Assembly (NCBI GenBank): GCA_946480825.1
Contig: CAMLLG010000007.1
Span: 15,033-79,032 of the forward strand
Direction: 5' to 3'
Source: an uncultured Lysobacteraceae bacterium
GTDB taxonomy: Bacteria > Pseudomonadota > Gammaproteobacteria > Xanthomonadales > Xanthomonadaceae
Length of the DNA stretch: 64,000 bases
Shown: piece after piece, positions 28,664-36,908 of the stretch
Layout: the number at the start of each line of letters is the position of its first letter
Numbering within the stretch: the stretch's first letter is position 1
Program-made: the position numbers and the translations under genes
Notes under the pieces: generated by a model
The model's database searches: none
Told to the model about the DNA's origin: nothing
Seen by the model: the letters and a program-made list of their open reading frames with translations, nothing else

Positions 28664-28714
28664 GACAAGTGTTGGATCTGCGATGAGCGGCGGGCGCATC
28701 GCCGCCCCGTGCCG

Positions 28715-29386
28715 TCACTCCATCCGCTTGATCGCCTGCAGCACCGCTTCGTATTCCGTGGACTTTTCGGGTTCGCGGATCATCGCCGCCAGCGTGGCCG
28801 CCAGCGCCGCTTCCTGCAGGATGTGCACCATGTTGTCGTGGGTGACGCGGTTCATCGTGTCGAGCGCATGCGCCATCGCGTCGACGGCGCTGTGCAGGCC
28901 GGCGATGAAGGCCGGCGCGTTGCCGAGCACGGCTTCGTTGGAGAACGTCACTGCGGCGCGGATCTGGTCGACGATCTCGTGCCCCGTCGTGTCGGCGGTC
29001 TCGGCGCCGGCTTCGGTGGACAGCGATGCGTCGGCCATCGGCGCCGCTTTCAGCGACATCGGCTGATTGCGGAACGCGTTCAACACCGTCAGCAGGCTGG
29101 TGAGATTGTCGGCCACGCCGGTCTGCGCGACTTTTTCGGTGGCGCCGGCCGCTGCGGTGGTGTCGAGCGAATAGATCTGCATCACGCCCTGATTCGCGGC
29201 TGCCTGCGCCAGCGTGTTCTGCTGTTGCTGCGCGGCGACCGCGTTCTCGAACAGGATGCCGGTCGAATGCGCCATCGCCTGGTAGATCGAACCCATCGCG
29301 AATGCGGGGGCCTCGCCGATCACCTTGATGTTGCTCTGGGTGACGGCATCGGTGATCTGATCGTTGACGGCGGTCGGGAATGCCAT
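28715..29386 (-). CDS. RebB family R-body protein with two RebB-like domains
   Basis: This is a 223-residue member of the RebB family, proteins that assemble into R bodies, contractile protein ribbons. The N-terminal domain (residues 1-75) is typical: NDQITDAVTQSNIKVIGEAP and MGSIYQ, then a Gln/Ala-rich helix ending IYSLD. A second copy begins at 139 (VDQIRAAVTFSNEAVLGNAP at 139-158, then DAMAHA), joined by a 60-residue linker. Ordinary RebB proteins are about 80-110 residues with one domain. AAGGAGAG precedes the ATG. No other reb gene (rebA, rebC, rebD or regulator) is within the window, so this may be a lone or regulatory relative. Confidence 0.85.
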   Translation of the reverse strand: MAFPTAVNDQITDAVTQSNIKVIGEAPAFAMGSIYQAMAHSTGILFENAVAAQQQQNTLAQAAANQGVMQIYSLDTTAAAGATEKVAQTGVADNLTSLLTVLNAFRNQPMSLKAAPMADASLSTEAGAETADTTGHEIVDQIRAAVTFSNEAVLGNAPAFIAGLHSAVDAMAHALDTMNRVTHDNMVHILQEAALAATLAAMIREPEKSTEYEAVLQAIKRME

Positions 29387-29442
29387 GGGTCTCTCCTTGA
29401 TCCGGGGTGGGTGCTGTGTGGTGTGGTGTGCGGCTTCGCCGC

Positions 29443-30876
29443 TCAGGGCTTGGCGGCCGCGCGTTTCGGCGCGCTGCCGAAGCCGCCGTCGGCCGATGCG
29501 GCGAGATACGCGAACACCGCATAGGCGGCGGTGTTCTGCGCCAGCGCCGCGGGGTCGATCTTGTCCAGCGTGTCGTCGGGCGTGTGATGAAGATCGAAGT
29601 AGTCGCTGCCGTCCTGGCCCAGCCAGGCCCAGGCTGCGCCTTCGGCGGCGATGGGGCCCACGTCCGGGCCTGGGCCGCCCTTGGCCATCGCCTCGATGCC
29701 CAGCGGTTTCAGCGCAGCGGCGATCTGCGCGGCCGCGGCCTGCGCATGCGGCGCGGCGTTGGTGTTGAAGCCGTAGATGCGGCCAGCGCCGAAGTCGCTT
29801 TCGGCCACGAGTTGGTGGCGTGCGATCGCGTTCCTGTGTTCCGCGGCGTAGACCTTGCCGCCGTACAGGCCCTGTTCTTCGTTGGCGAACGCGATCACGC
29901 GGATCGTGCGCGGCGGTCGCTGCGCCTTCGGCAACTGCGCGATCAAACGGCCCGCGCCCATGGTGATGCCGATGCCGGCGCCATCGTCGACCGCGCCGGT
30001 GCCGAGATCCCAGGAATCGAGATGGCCGCCGATGACGACGACTTCGTCGCGCAGCCTGCGGTCGCCGCCGGTGATCTCGCCGATCACGTTGAACGACGAC
30101 GCGGTGCCGTCCCAGCCGCAGTCCAGCGCGATCCGGATGCGCAGCGGTTTGCCGCGCGTCAGCAGGCGGGTGAGTTGTTCCGCATCCGGCAGCGCCAGCG
30201 CGGCGGACGGGATCGGCGTCAGCCCCTCGTCGAAGCGGGTGACGCCGGTGTGCGCATAGCGGTGCTGTTCGGTGCCGGCGGAGCGCATCACGTAACCGAT
30301 CGCGCCGGCGCGGATCGCCGCGCTCGGTCCGCGGCTGCGGATCCGGCTGGCCGGTCCGTAGCCGTTGCCGTCGCGCGCGCGCTGCATGGTGTAGTCGACG
30401 AAGGCGATCTTGCCGGCCAGCGATCCGGCCGGCGCCGCTTCCAGTGCGGCGAGGTCCGGGAAGCGCACCACTTCGCCCTCGACCGTGCCGCCCGGACTGC
30501 CGCCCAGTGCGGTCAGGTGCAGCGGCTGCGCGAATTCGCCGAGTACCGCACCGCTCTCGCTGCGCCGCACCCATTTCGGGAAGCTCACCGGCTGCAGCCA
30601 GACCTTGTCGTAGCCCAGCGCCTTGAAGGTCGCCTCGGCCCAGCGCACGGCGCGCGCGTCGGCCTCGCTGCCGGCCAGCCGCGGGCCGATCTCCGTGGTC
30701 AGCGATTCCACCACTTGCCAGGACGTGCGGTCCTGCAGCGCCTGCTCGCGCAGTTGCGCGGCGGTGGCGAGCGCGGCCTCGGGGATGCGGGTTTCGCGCG
30801 GCGGCGCGGCCAGCGCGACGGATGTCGCAAGGGTCGCTGCGAGGATGGCGGCGGCAAACAACGGACTCGAACGCAT
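29443..30876 (-). CDS. M28 family zinc aminopeptidase, exported
   Basis: This 477-residue peptidase has a signal peptide (MRSSPLFAAAILAATL ending ALAAPP). A protease-associated-like insert is followed by the M28 catalytic domain with the two-zinc ligands: GGHLDSWD, AVDDGAG, FANEEQG with the catalytic glutamate, ESDFGAG and the late histidine in DLHHTPDD. Such enzymes remove N-terminal residues or act as glutamate carboxypeptidase-like dipeptidases in the periplasm. It lies just upstream of the rebB-like gene on the same strand, 56 bases apart, so they may share a transcript. Confidence 0.92.
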   Translation of the reverse strand: MRSSPLFAAAILAATLATSVALAAPPRETRIPEAALATAAQLREQALQDRTSWQVVESLTTEIGPRLAGSEADARAVRWAEATFKALGYDKVWLQPVSFPKWVRRSESGAVLGEFAQPLHLTALGGSPGGTVEGEVVRFPDLAALEAAPAGSLAGKIAFVDYTMQRARDGNGYGPASRIRSRGPSAAIRAGAIGYVMRSAGTEQHRYAHTGVTRFDEGLTPIPSAALALPDAEQLTRLLTRGKPLRIRIALDCGWDGTASSFNVIGEITGGDRRLRDEVVVIGGHLDSWDLGTGAVDDGAGIGITMGAGRLIAQLPKAQRPPRTIRVIAFANEEQGLYGGKVYAAEHRNAIARHQLVAESDFGAGRIYGFNTNAAPHAQAAAAQIAAALKPLGIEAMAKGGPGPDVGPIAAEGAAWAWLGQDGSDYFDLHHTPDDTLDKIDPAALAQNTAAYAVFAYLAASADGGFGSAPKRAAAKP

Positions 30877-30911
30877 CCCTATCTCCGGCCTCAAAAAAGA
30901 AGCCGCGAGCG

Positions 30912-31180
30912 TAGAGCGTGTTACGCACTTTTGATAGGTCGCGTTGCGCAGCCTGTGACGCCGAGACAAGGTTCCGTGGCGCAGCCTTGGCAGGTGGCCA
31001 AGGCAAGCCACGGGCCGCGGGATCGGCGCCACAGGGGCGCAACCCGGAGGGAAGGTCGTCTGCGGGCCCGATCCGGCGTTGCGCACCTTGCCAAGGCCAC
31101 CAGCCTTGGCGGCGGCGCGCGCCTTGGCTCAGGCCCGCAGACGGCCTTCGCGACCTATCAAAAGTGTGTAACACGCTCTA
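30912..31180. mobile_element. 269-bp MITE-like element with 32-bp terminal inverted repeats
   Basis: The ends TAGAGCGTGTTACGCACTTT (30912 onward, 32 bases) and their complement (31149-31180) match at 31 of 32 positions. Inside, CGTCTGCGGGCC (31057-31068) pairs with GGCCCGCAGACG (31132-31143), and CCTTGGC motifs recur in both directions. There is no protein gene. The TA at each outer edge is consistent with insertion at a TA site, as for IS630/mariner-type elements. It fills most of the 379-base gap between the M28 gene and mscL. Confidence 0.75.
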
Positions 31181-31255
31181 ACCGCCCGCGGCTTCTGCCG
31201 GCCCTGCCGTCGGTCACGCCCGCCGCGACCGATGCGGAACGGACGATTCCACCGA

Positions 31256-31672
31256 TCACTTTTTCATCATGTCGCGAATTTCGCGCAGCAGCAGCACGTC
31301 TTCCGCCGGTTCGGCGGGCGCGGCCGGAGCGGCGGCTTCGGCCTTCTTCATGCGGTTCATCGCCTTGATGACCAGGAACAGCACGAACGCGATGATGGTG
31401 AAGTCGATGATGGTCTGCGCGAAGGCGCCGTACTTGATCGCGACCGCGGCCGCGGTTTCCTTGCCGTCCGGGCCGATCACCGCCTCCTGCAGCACCCACG
31501 CGGCCTCGCTGAAATCGACGCCGCCGGTGAGCTTGCCGATGATCGGCATGATCACGCCGTCGACCAGCGCGCTGACGATCTTGCCGAAGGCGGCGCCGAT
31601 GATGACGCCGATCGCCAGATCGACGACATTGCCCTTCATCGCGAACTCTTTGAATTCCGAGATCATGCTCAT
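31256..31672 (-). CDS. mscL: Large-conductance mechanosensitive channel
   Basis: This channel opens under membrane tension to release solutes during osmotic downshock. The 138 residues fit the family. The N-terminal amphipathic helix [15 protein letters not shown] leads into TM1, [18 protein letters not shown], with the gate region. A periplasmic loop, TM2 ([18 protein letters not shown]) and a charged C-terminal bundle ([11 protein letters not shown]) follow, the last after an Ala/Pro linker. GGAG sits nine bases before the first of two close ATGs. It forms a homopentamer in the inner membrane. Confidence 0.96.
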   Translation of the reverse strand: MSMISEFKEFAMKGNVVDLAIGVIIGAAFGKIVSALVDGVIMPIIGKLTGGVDFSEAAWVLQEAVIGPDGKETAAAVAIKYGAFAQTIIDFTIIAFVLFLVIKAMNRMKKAEAAAPAAPAEPAEDVLLLREIRDMMKK

Positions 31673-31773
31673 GGACCGTACTCCGGGAGGTGGATGGTGC
31701 GGCGGATGCGGCCCTGCGCGGGCCGCGCGTTGTGTTCGCGATGCGTTGCGGCGCGTGTTTTCGGCGTATTCCT

Positions 31774-32511
31774 TCAGCGCGGCGGGGCGATCCGGCAGTC
31801 GAGGTGGATCAGATCGTCCAACGCGCCTTCGCAGACATCGCCCGGCTGCAGCGCGGCCACGCCGGCGGGCGTGCCCATGAAGATCAGATCGCCGGCGCGC
31901 AGCGCGTAGAGTTTCGACAGCTCGTGCAGGATCTCCGGCACGTCCCAGATCAACTGGTCGAGCGTCGACCGTTGGCGCAGTTCGCCGTTGACCCGCAGCG
32001 ACAGCGTGCGCGGCGCCAGCGCACCGACCTCGCCAGCCGGCAGCAGCGCGCTGATCGGCGCGGATTCGTCGAAGGCCTTGCCGATGTCCCACGGCAGACC
32101 CTTGGCCTTGGCGGCGACCTGCAGATCGCGGCGGGTGAGGTCCAGGCCGATGCCGTAGCCGAAGATCAGCGCATCGGCCTGCGCGGGATCGAGAACGCCC
32201 GGCGGCGCATCCGCGCCGAGCGCGACGACCAGTTCGATTTCATGATGCAGATCTTGGGTGCCGGGCGGATAGGTGGCGACGCCGTCGGTCACCAGGGCAT
32301 CCGCGGGCTTGAGGAAGAAGACCGGCGTGCCGCGCTCGGCCTTCGAGGCCGGGGCGGTGGCGCCCATCTCGCGGGCGTGGTCGGCGAAGTTGCGGCCCAC
32401 GCAGTAGATGCGGCGCACCGGAAACATGCCTGCCGAGAGCGTGCCAGAACCCTGCACGGGCACGCGCGCGGTGGGCGCGGCGGGAATGAGATCGTGGGCG
32501 GTGTCGTTCAT
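31774..32511 (-). CDS. Fumarylacetoacetate hydrolase family protein
   Basis: This 245-residue protein has the FAH catalytic fold. [16 protein letters not shown] opens the domain, followed by [10 protein letters not shown], the metal-binding glutamates in [10 protein letters not shown] and the aspartate in [12 protein letters not shown], then [10 protein letters not shown] and [13 protein letters not shown]. Members hydrolyse or decarboxylate C-C bonds in acylpyruvates and aromatic breakdown intermediates; acylpyruvase or oxaloacetate decarboxylase activity is most likely for this short type. It ends about 100 bases upstream of mscL on the same strand. Confidence 0.9.
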   Translation of the reverse strand: MNDTAHDLIPAAPTARVPVQGSGTLSAGMFPVRRIYCVGRNFADHAREMGATAPASKAERGTPVFFLKPADALVTDGVATYPPGTQDLHHEIELVVALGADAPPGVLDPAQADALIFGYGIGLDLTRRDLQVAAKAKGLPWDIGKAFDESAPISALLPAGEVGALAPRTLSLRVNGELRQRSTLDQLIWDVPEILHELSKLYALRAGDLIFMGTPAGVAALQPGDVCEGALDDLIHLDCRIAPPR

Positions 32512-32591
32512 GCCCGCATGATCGCGCGGGCACGGGGGGCGCGTCGAGGGTCGTGCGCGCGTGTTCGAATCGATTGCGGTTCGGCGGCGGC

Positions 32592-32891
32592 TCAGCGGCC
32601 GGTGGTGAGCACCGGCTTGCGCAGCACGCGGTATTCGCCTTCCAGCGTGTTCGGATCGGCGGCGATCGGTTTGCCGCGACGGCGCCATGCTTTCGAAGAC
32701 CAGGCCCGCGACAGCAGCCCCGCCGTCAGCATCGCCGCGCCGACGGCCAGCCCGATCACCAGCAGCAGCGCCAGCACGGCCACCCCGAACAGGGCGAGGG
32801 CGACGCGCAGGAGGCGGTGGCGGGGCTTGCGCGGGGCGAAGAAATCGCGGACCCGGTGGCGATGACGATGGAACACGGAATGAGCGAACAT
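32592..32891 (-). CDS. Small one-helix membrane protein, unknown function
   Basis: This gene encodes 99 residues. A His/Arg-rich N-terminus (HRHRHRVRDFF, RKPRHRLLR) precedes a long hydrophobic stretch (VALALFGVAVLALLLVIGLA, continuing into VGAAML) and a basic C-terminal tail ending GEYRVLRKPVLTTGR. It lies divergently from the Rieske gene and upstream of the FAH-family gene. I do not recognise a family; the membrane segment and basic flanks are all that can be said. Confidence 0.6.
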   Translation of the reverse strand: MFAHSVFHRHRHRVRDFFAPRKPRHRLLRVALALFGVAVLALLLVIGLAVGAAMLTAGLLSRAWSSKAWRRRGKPIAADPNTLEGEYRVLRKPVLTTGR

Positions 32892-32951
32892 GCGACGTGT
32901 CGTGACACACTGGGAAGGCGCGCGGCCGGTCGCCGCAGTATCGGACGCCCG

Positions 32952-33320
32952 ATGACGGAAGGTGTGAGAACTTCGTTAATTGCAGAGGATGACGCCGCGC
33001 CGCTGGTCGCGCTGGACGCGCTGCCCGACGGCGTGCCGTTCGCACTGGATGCCGAGATCGACGGCGTGGCCGAATCGTTGATCCTGCACCGCAGCGGCGA
33101 GCGCGTCCGTGCCTGGCTCAACATCTGCCCGCACGCCGGTCGCCGCCTGGATTGGGCGCCGGGTCGCTTCCTGCTGTCCAAGGCCGGTCAACTGGTCTGC
33201 GCCGCCCATGGCGCGACCTTCGAACTCGATGCCGGCGAATGCGTGGCCGGCCCCTGTCGCGGGCAATCGCTGCGCGCGGTGCCGGTGGCGATCGTCGATG
33301 GCGCGGTGAGGTTCGCATGA
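32952..33320 (+). CDS. Rieske [2Fe-2S] domain protein
   Basis: This small 122-residue protein is made of a single Rieske domain. The cluster ligands are in CPHAGRRLDW (Cys-x-His) and CAAHGATF (Cys-x-x-His), 20-odd residues apart. There is no membrane helix or signal peptide, so it should be a cytosolic electron carrier or a ferredoxin-like partner of an oxygenase that is not in the window. Its stop overlaps the start of the next gene (ATGA), giving translational coupling to an exported protein of unknown role. Confidence 0.9.
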   Translation: MTEGVRTSLIAEDDAAPLVALDALPDGVPFALDAEIDGVAESLILHRSGERVRAWLNICPHAGRRLDWAPGRFLLSKAGQLVCAAHGATFELDAGECVAGPCRGQSLRAVPVAIVDGAVRFA

Positions 33321-34192
33321 AAACATTTCTTCGCAAGACGCGTCGTCCGATGGCATGCCGTTCGATGGCATGGCGACGCTTCCCGCTCGTCGCGCTGCTC
33401 GCGCTCTGCGGCGGCCACGCAGTCGCGGCCCAGCCGCCGCCGCCCGCGCCGCACTGTCTCAATGCGCGCGAAGTACGCGAGGCCCACCAGAGCGATGCGC
33501 ACACCCTCGCGCTGCGCCTCAACGACGAATCGCGTTATCGGCTCGAACTGGCCGATGCCTGTCCGGCCGCGCTGATGCGGGATCGGCCGACGCTGGTGAG
33601 CCGGGAAGGCTGGGTCTGCGGCAGCAACGAGGAGTACCTCGATCTGGGCGACCGTCGCTGCGTCGTCGCCGGTCTGGCGAAGATCGATGCGCGCGAATAC
33701 GCGGATCATGCGCTGCGTGGCCGTCGCTATGCGTCCAGCGTCGACGGCTCCGACGCGCGCGACAGGAACACGCTCGACACGATCGAAGTGCGGACCCGGC
33801 AGCAACGTCGCACGTTCGGCGGCACCACCGCGTACTGTCTGGATGCGCGCCACATGCGCGGCTGGCGCGAAGACGGCGACGACATCGTGGTCGAGGTGTC
33901 GCCGCTGCGCAGCGGCGGCAATCGCTATTACCGCGTCGAGCTCGCCGGGCAGTGTTCCGACATGATCACGATGCAGACGCTGCGGCTGGAATCGCCGACC
34001 GGCGGCAGCGCGATCTGCGGCACGCCGGGCGATCGCGCGTTCTTCTCCCGCAACGAAGACCTGTCCTTCGGCAGCGCCGCGATCCTGCGCCCGCTCAGCG
34101 AAGGCGGGTTGGCGGCGGGCTTCGGCTGCGCGATCAGCCGGGTCTATCCGCTGTTGCCGGACGAGGTCGTGTCGGCCGCGCGTACGCGCTGA
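33317..34192 (+). CDS. Exported protein with two DUF6491-like cysteine modules
   Basis: This 291-residue protein starts at the ATGA overlap. A basic leader and hydrophobic segment (FPLVALLALCGGHAVAAQ) form a signal peptide; an internal ATG could give a shorter leader. Two similar modules follow: C47-C82-C101 (HCLNAREV, YRLELADACP, GWVCG) and C174-C213-C234 (YCLDARHM, YRVELAGQCS, SAICG). The pattern resembles DUF6491 proteins of Xanthomonadaceae, which usually have one copy. The role is unknown. A secreted disulfide-bonded duplicate is the simplest reading. Confidence 0.75.
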   Translation: MKTFLRKTRRPMACRSMAWRRFPLVALLALCGGHAVAAQPPPPAPHCLNAREVREAHQSDAHTLALRLNDESRYRLELADACPAALMRDRPTLVSREGWVCGSNEEYLDLGDRRCVVAGLAKIDAREYADHALRGRRYASSVDGSDARDRNTLDTIEVRTRQQRRTFGGTTAYCLDARHMRGWREDGDDIVVEVSPLRSGGNRYYRVELAGQCSDMITMQTLRLESPTGGSAICGTPGDRAFFSRNEDLSFGSAAILRPLSEGGLAAGFGCAISRVYPLLPDEVVSAARTR

Positions 34193-34284
34193 TCCGGGCT
34201 GCGGACATTTCGCGGATGGTCGAGCGGCACGTCCGGTCATCCACTGATCGAAGCCGTGCCGCCGAACACTGCACGGCACCTGCC

Positions 34285-34307
34285 AGCGGCCTGAAGGCCG
34301 CGCTACC
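34285..34307. repeat. AGCGGCCTGAAGGCCGCGCTACC repeat
   Basis: A relative of the unit at 28641-28663, with pairing GCGGCC and GGCCGC arms. It lies in the 135-base gap between convergent genes. Confidence 0.6.
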
Positions 34308-34327
34308 GGAGAGGGTGCCCGCCGCGC

Positions 34328-35260
34328 TCAATCCCGCATCAGCGTCGATTTGCCGAACAGACTTTCCACCAGATCCACCGCGAGTTCGGCGGTGGCGTTG
34401 TGGTTGTCCAGCGCGGGGTTGAGTTCGACGATGTCCAGCGAACCCATGCGGCCGGTGTCGGCGATCATCTCCATCACCAGCTGCGCTTCGCGATAGTTCG
34501 GGCCGCCCGGCACCGTGGTGCCGACGCCCGGGGCGATGCTGGGGTCGAGGAAGTCCACGTCGAAACTGACGTGCAGGTGGGTGTCGTCGTCGAGGTCTTC
34601 CAGCGCTTCTTCCATCGCGCGCTTCATCCCGACCTCGTCGATGTAGCGCATGTCGTAGATGTCGAGCCCGTAGTCCTTCACCAGACGCTTTTCTTCCGGA
34701 TCGACGGAACGGATGCCGATCTGGCGGATCTCGTCCGGGCGCATCGCCGGGGCGCTGCCGCCGAGGCGGACCAGGGCATCGGGGCCGAGGCCGCAGAGGC
34801 AGGCGACCGGCATGCCGTGGACGTTGCCCGACGGTGTGACATCGCTGGTATTGAAGTCGGCGTGCGCGTCGAGCCACAGCACGCGCAGTTTCTTGCCGGT
34901 GTCGCGGCAGTGGCGGGCGACCGCGGTGATCGAACCGACGCCGAGGCAATGGTCGCCACCGAGCACGATCGGCAGGCGGCCCGCGCGCAGTTCGGCGCCG
35001 ACGGCGTCCATCAGCGCGCGGTTCCAGGCCACGACTTCGTCGAGATGCCGATAGCCGGCGGTGGGAGGCAGCCACGGATTGCCGGGGCCGGACAGGTCGC
35101 CGCGGTCGAGCACATCGATGCCGCGCGCGGCGAGCGCTTCGCCCAGGCCGGCAATGCGCAGCGCGTCGGGCCCCATCCGCGCGCCGCGGTGTCCGGCGCC
35201 GATGTCGGTGGGTGCGCCGATCAGGGACACGGGCGGAAAACTGCGCGACATGACGGGCAT
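34328..35260 (-). CDS. rocF: Arginase
   Basis: This enzyme hydrolyses arginine to ornithine and urea with a two-manganese centre. The 310 residues contain the metal-binding motifs GGDHCLGVGS, DAHADFNT and SFDVDFLDP, and the N-terminal GAPTDIGAGHRGARMGP that is conserved in true arginases. Two close ATGs (35260 and 35251) are possible starts, neither with a strong ribosome binding site. It follows tRNA-Thr on the same strand. Arginine breakdown here could feed proline metabolism through putA some 14 kb away. Confidence 0.92.
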   Translation of the reverse strand: MPVMSRSFPPVSLIGAPTDIGAGHRGARMGPDALRIAGLGEALAARGIDVLDRGDLSGPGNPWLPPTAGYRHLDEVVAWNRALMDAVGAELRAGRLPIVLGGDHCLGVGSITAVARHCRDTGKKLRVLWLDAHADFNTSDVTPSGNVHGMPVACLCGLGPDALVRLGGSAPAMRPDEIRQIGIRSVDPEEKRLVKDYGLDIYDMRYIDEVGMKRAMEEALEDLDDDTHLHVSFDVDFLDPSIAPGVGTTVPGGPNYREAQLVMEMIADTGRMGSLDIVELNPALDNHNATAELAVDLVESLFGKSTLMRD

Positions 35261-35299
35261 CCGGTAAGAGGGCGTGACAGGGACCGGGAAGATCCGGGG

Positions 35300-35375
35300 T
35301 GGTGCCGACAGTCCGATTCGAACGGACGACCTACCGCTTACAAGGCGGTTGCTCTACCAACTGAGCTATGCCGGC
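35300..35375 (-). tRNA. tRNA-Thr (anticodon TGT)
   Basis: Read on the minus strand, the 7-base acceptor GCCGGCA pairs with TGTCGGC (one G-T). The D arm GCTCAGTTGGTAGAGC, the anticodon stem ACCGC/GCGGT with loop CTTGTAA (anticodon TGT) and the T arm GTCCG-TTCGAAT-CGGAC are complete, and CCA is encoded. It lies 90 bases after the SPOR-protein gene. Confidence 0.97.
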
Positions 35376-35465
35376 GCGCAGCGACCGGGCGAGGAAGCGG
35401 CCCGACGGGAGCTGGATTCTAGCAGGGAGTTGAAAGACGACCCTGCTGCGGGAAGACGGCGGCCG

Positions 35466-36164
35466 TCAGCGGACGCTGGCGCAATCGATGCCGCGGGCCT
35501 CCGCGGCGCGGCTGGCGCGACGGGCAGCCGCAGCCTCGAAGTCCGCGGCCGCGGCGAGATCGATCCAGCCGGTGCTGCGCGCCTCGCCCAGCGCTTCGGC
35601 GCGGGCTTCGAAGCCGGCCGCCACCAGCGCCTGCGCGTGCTGGCGGGCACGGGTTTCGGTGCTGAAACGGCCGAGCGCGACGCTGTTGGCTTCGGCGCCA
35701 TCGGCGACGATCAGCAGATCGGTGAAGCCGGCGGCCCGAAGGCGCGCGGCGGCGGCCTCGGCGCCGGCGCGATCGGCCGCGGCCGGCAGGAACACGCGCC
35801 AGCCGCGACCGCTGTCGCGCTGGACGGTGCGTGCGCGCAGGCGCAGGGCGAGCGGGCGAAGCGCGTTCTGTGCCGCGGCCATGACCGCGGGGTCGTTGAA
35901 CGGACCAAGACTGTAGCAGCGCTCGACCGGCGTCGCGGCGCTGGCGCTGCTTTCGCCGCTCTCGACAGCGGCCACGCGCTGCAGTTCTCCGGCGCCCGGT
36001 GATGGACGCAGGTCGGGGCGTTCGCTCACCAGTTGCAGTCGCGCGACGCCCGATGGCGCGTCCTCGCCGACGGCCACGGGCGCAGCGTCCGGGCGGAACA
36101 GCCACCATGCGGTCACGCCGAGATTCAGCACCGCCAGCAACACGATCAATGCGCGCATCGTCAT
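35466..36164 (-). CDS. SPOR domain protein
   Basis: This 232-residue protein has an N-terminal membrane segment (MTMRALIVLLAVLNLGVTAWW) and a periplasmic Ala-rich linker. A SPOR-like region lies at about 80-190 (CYSLGPFNDPAVMAAAQNAL, WRVFLPAAADRAGAEAAAAR, VALGRFSTETRARQHAQAL), with two recognisable half repeats. SPOR domains bind denuded glycan strands of peptidoglycan at division sites. Its start overlaps the coaX stop (ATGA), so it is the last gene of the plsY-birA-coaX transcript. Confidence 0.85.
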   Translation of the reverse strand: MTMRALIVLLAVLNLGVTAWWLFRPDAAPVAVGEDAPSGVARLQLVSERPDLRPSPGAGELQRVAAVESGESSASAATPVERCYSLGPFNDPAVMAAAQNALRPLALRLRARTVQRDSGRGWRVFLPAAADRAGAEAAAARLRAAGFTDLLIVADGAEANSVALGRFSTETRARQHAQALVAAGFEARAEALGEARSTGWIDLAAAADFEAAAARRASRAAEARGIDCASVR

Positions 36165-36901
36165 GCCGGCATTGTCGCCCAGACGCCGAGGCCTTCCAAC
36201 ACGAGCGCGGGGGCGTGAAGGCCGTCGACGGGCAACGCGTCGCGCAAAGCCATGGCGCCGCCGCCGTGCAGCAGCAGCGCCGGATGCGCGCCGAGCAGGC
36301 GTTCCGCATCGCGCAGCGCCTGTGCGATCAGCGCCAGCGCCGCGCCGTCGCAGCCGCTGCGCAGCGCGTCGAGCGTGTTGTCGGCGAACGCGACGAATGC
36401 GCCGCCGCGTTCCGGCAATTGCGCCGCGCGCGCGTGCAGCGCTTCGCGCATCAGCGCGGGCGAGGGCGCGATGCGGCCGCCGCGATGCAGACCGTCGGCA
36501 TCGACCAGATCCAGCGTGATCGCGGTTCCGACGCCGACCACCAGCACCGCTTCGTGCGGCATCCGTGCGCGCGCGCCCAGCATCGCCAGAAAGCGGTCCG
36601 CGCCCAGCGTTTCCGGCTGCGGATAGGCGATGCGCAAACCGGCGAAGCGCGACACCGTGCGCGCGATCGAGATCCGGCCGCAGCGCGCGGTGAGGGCATC
36701 GAGCAGCGCGACCCGCAGCGCGGGCGCGCCGACGCTGGTGAGCACGGCCGCATCGAAACGCGCCGGCAGCGCCGCATCCCAGTCCGCGGGCAGGTGCGCG
36801 CCGTCGTGCGCGATGGCGCACACCTCGCCCGGGACGCCATCGTCGCGCAGCGCCGCATATTTCAGCCGGGTGTTGCCCAGATCGAACAGCCAGATCGTCA
36901 T
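36161..36901 (-). CDS. coaX: Type III pantothenate kinase
   Basis: This enzyme phosphorylates pantothenate, the first step of coenzyme A synthesis, and is not inhibited by CoA. The 246 residues show the ASKHA-fold motifs: DLGNTRLKYA for phosphate binding, LGADRFLAMLGA, GVGTAITLDLVDADG and the GGRIAPSP segment. The start is seven bases from the birA stop, and the birA-coaX order is common in gammaproteobacteria. coaE, the last CoA step, is at the right end of the window. Confidence 0.94.
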   Translation of the reverse strand: MTIWLFDLGNTRLKYAALRDDGVPGEVCAIAHDGAHLPADWDAALPARFDAAVLTSVGAPALRVALLDALTARCGRISIARTVSRFAGLRIAYPQPETLGADRFLAMLGARARMPHEAVLVVGVGTAITLDLVDADGLHRGGRIAPSPALMREALHARAAQLPERGGAFVAFADNTLDALRSGCDGAALALIAQALRDAERLLGAHPALLLHGGGAMALRDALPVDGLHAPALVLEGLGVWATMPA

Positions 36902-36908
36902 CGTGCGC

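Noticed and set aside
30918..31181. Small frames inside the MITE-like element
   Set aside because: They arise from the inverted repeats and encode no recognisable transposase part.
35300..35375. tRNA-Thr as an integration site
   Set aside because: No integrase, no direct repeat of the tRNA 3' end and no foreign gene block are adjacent.
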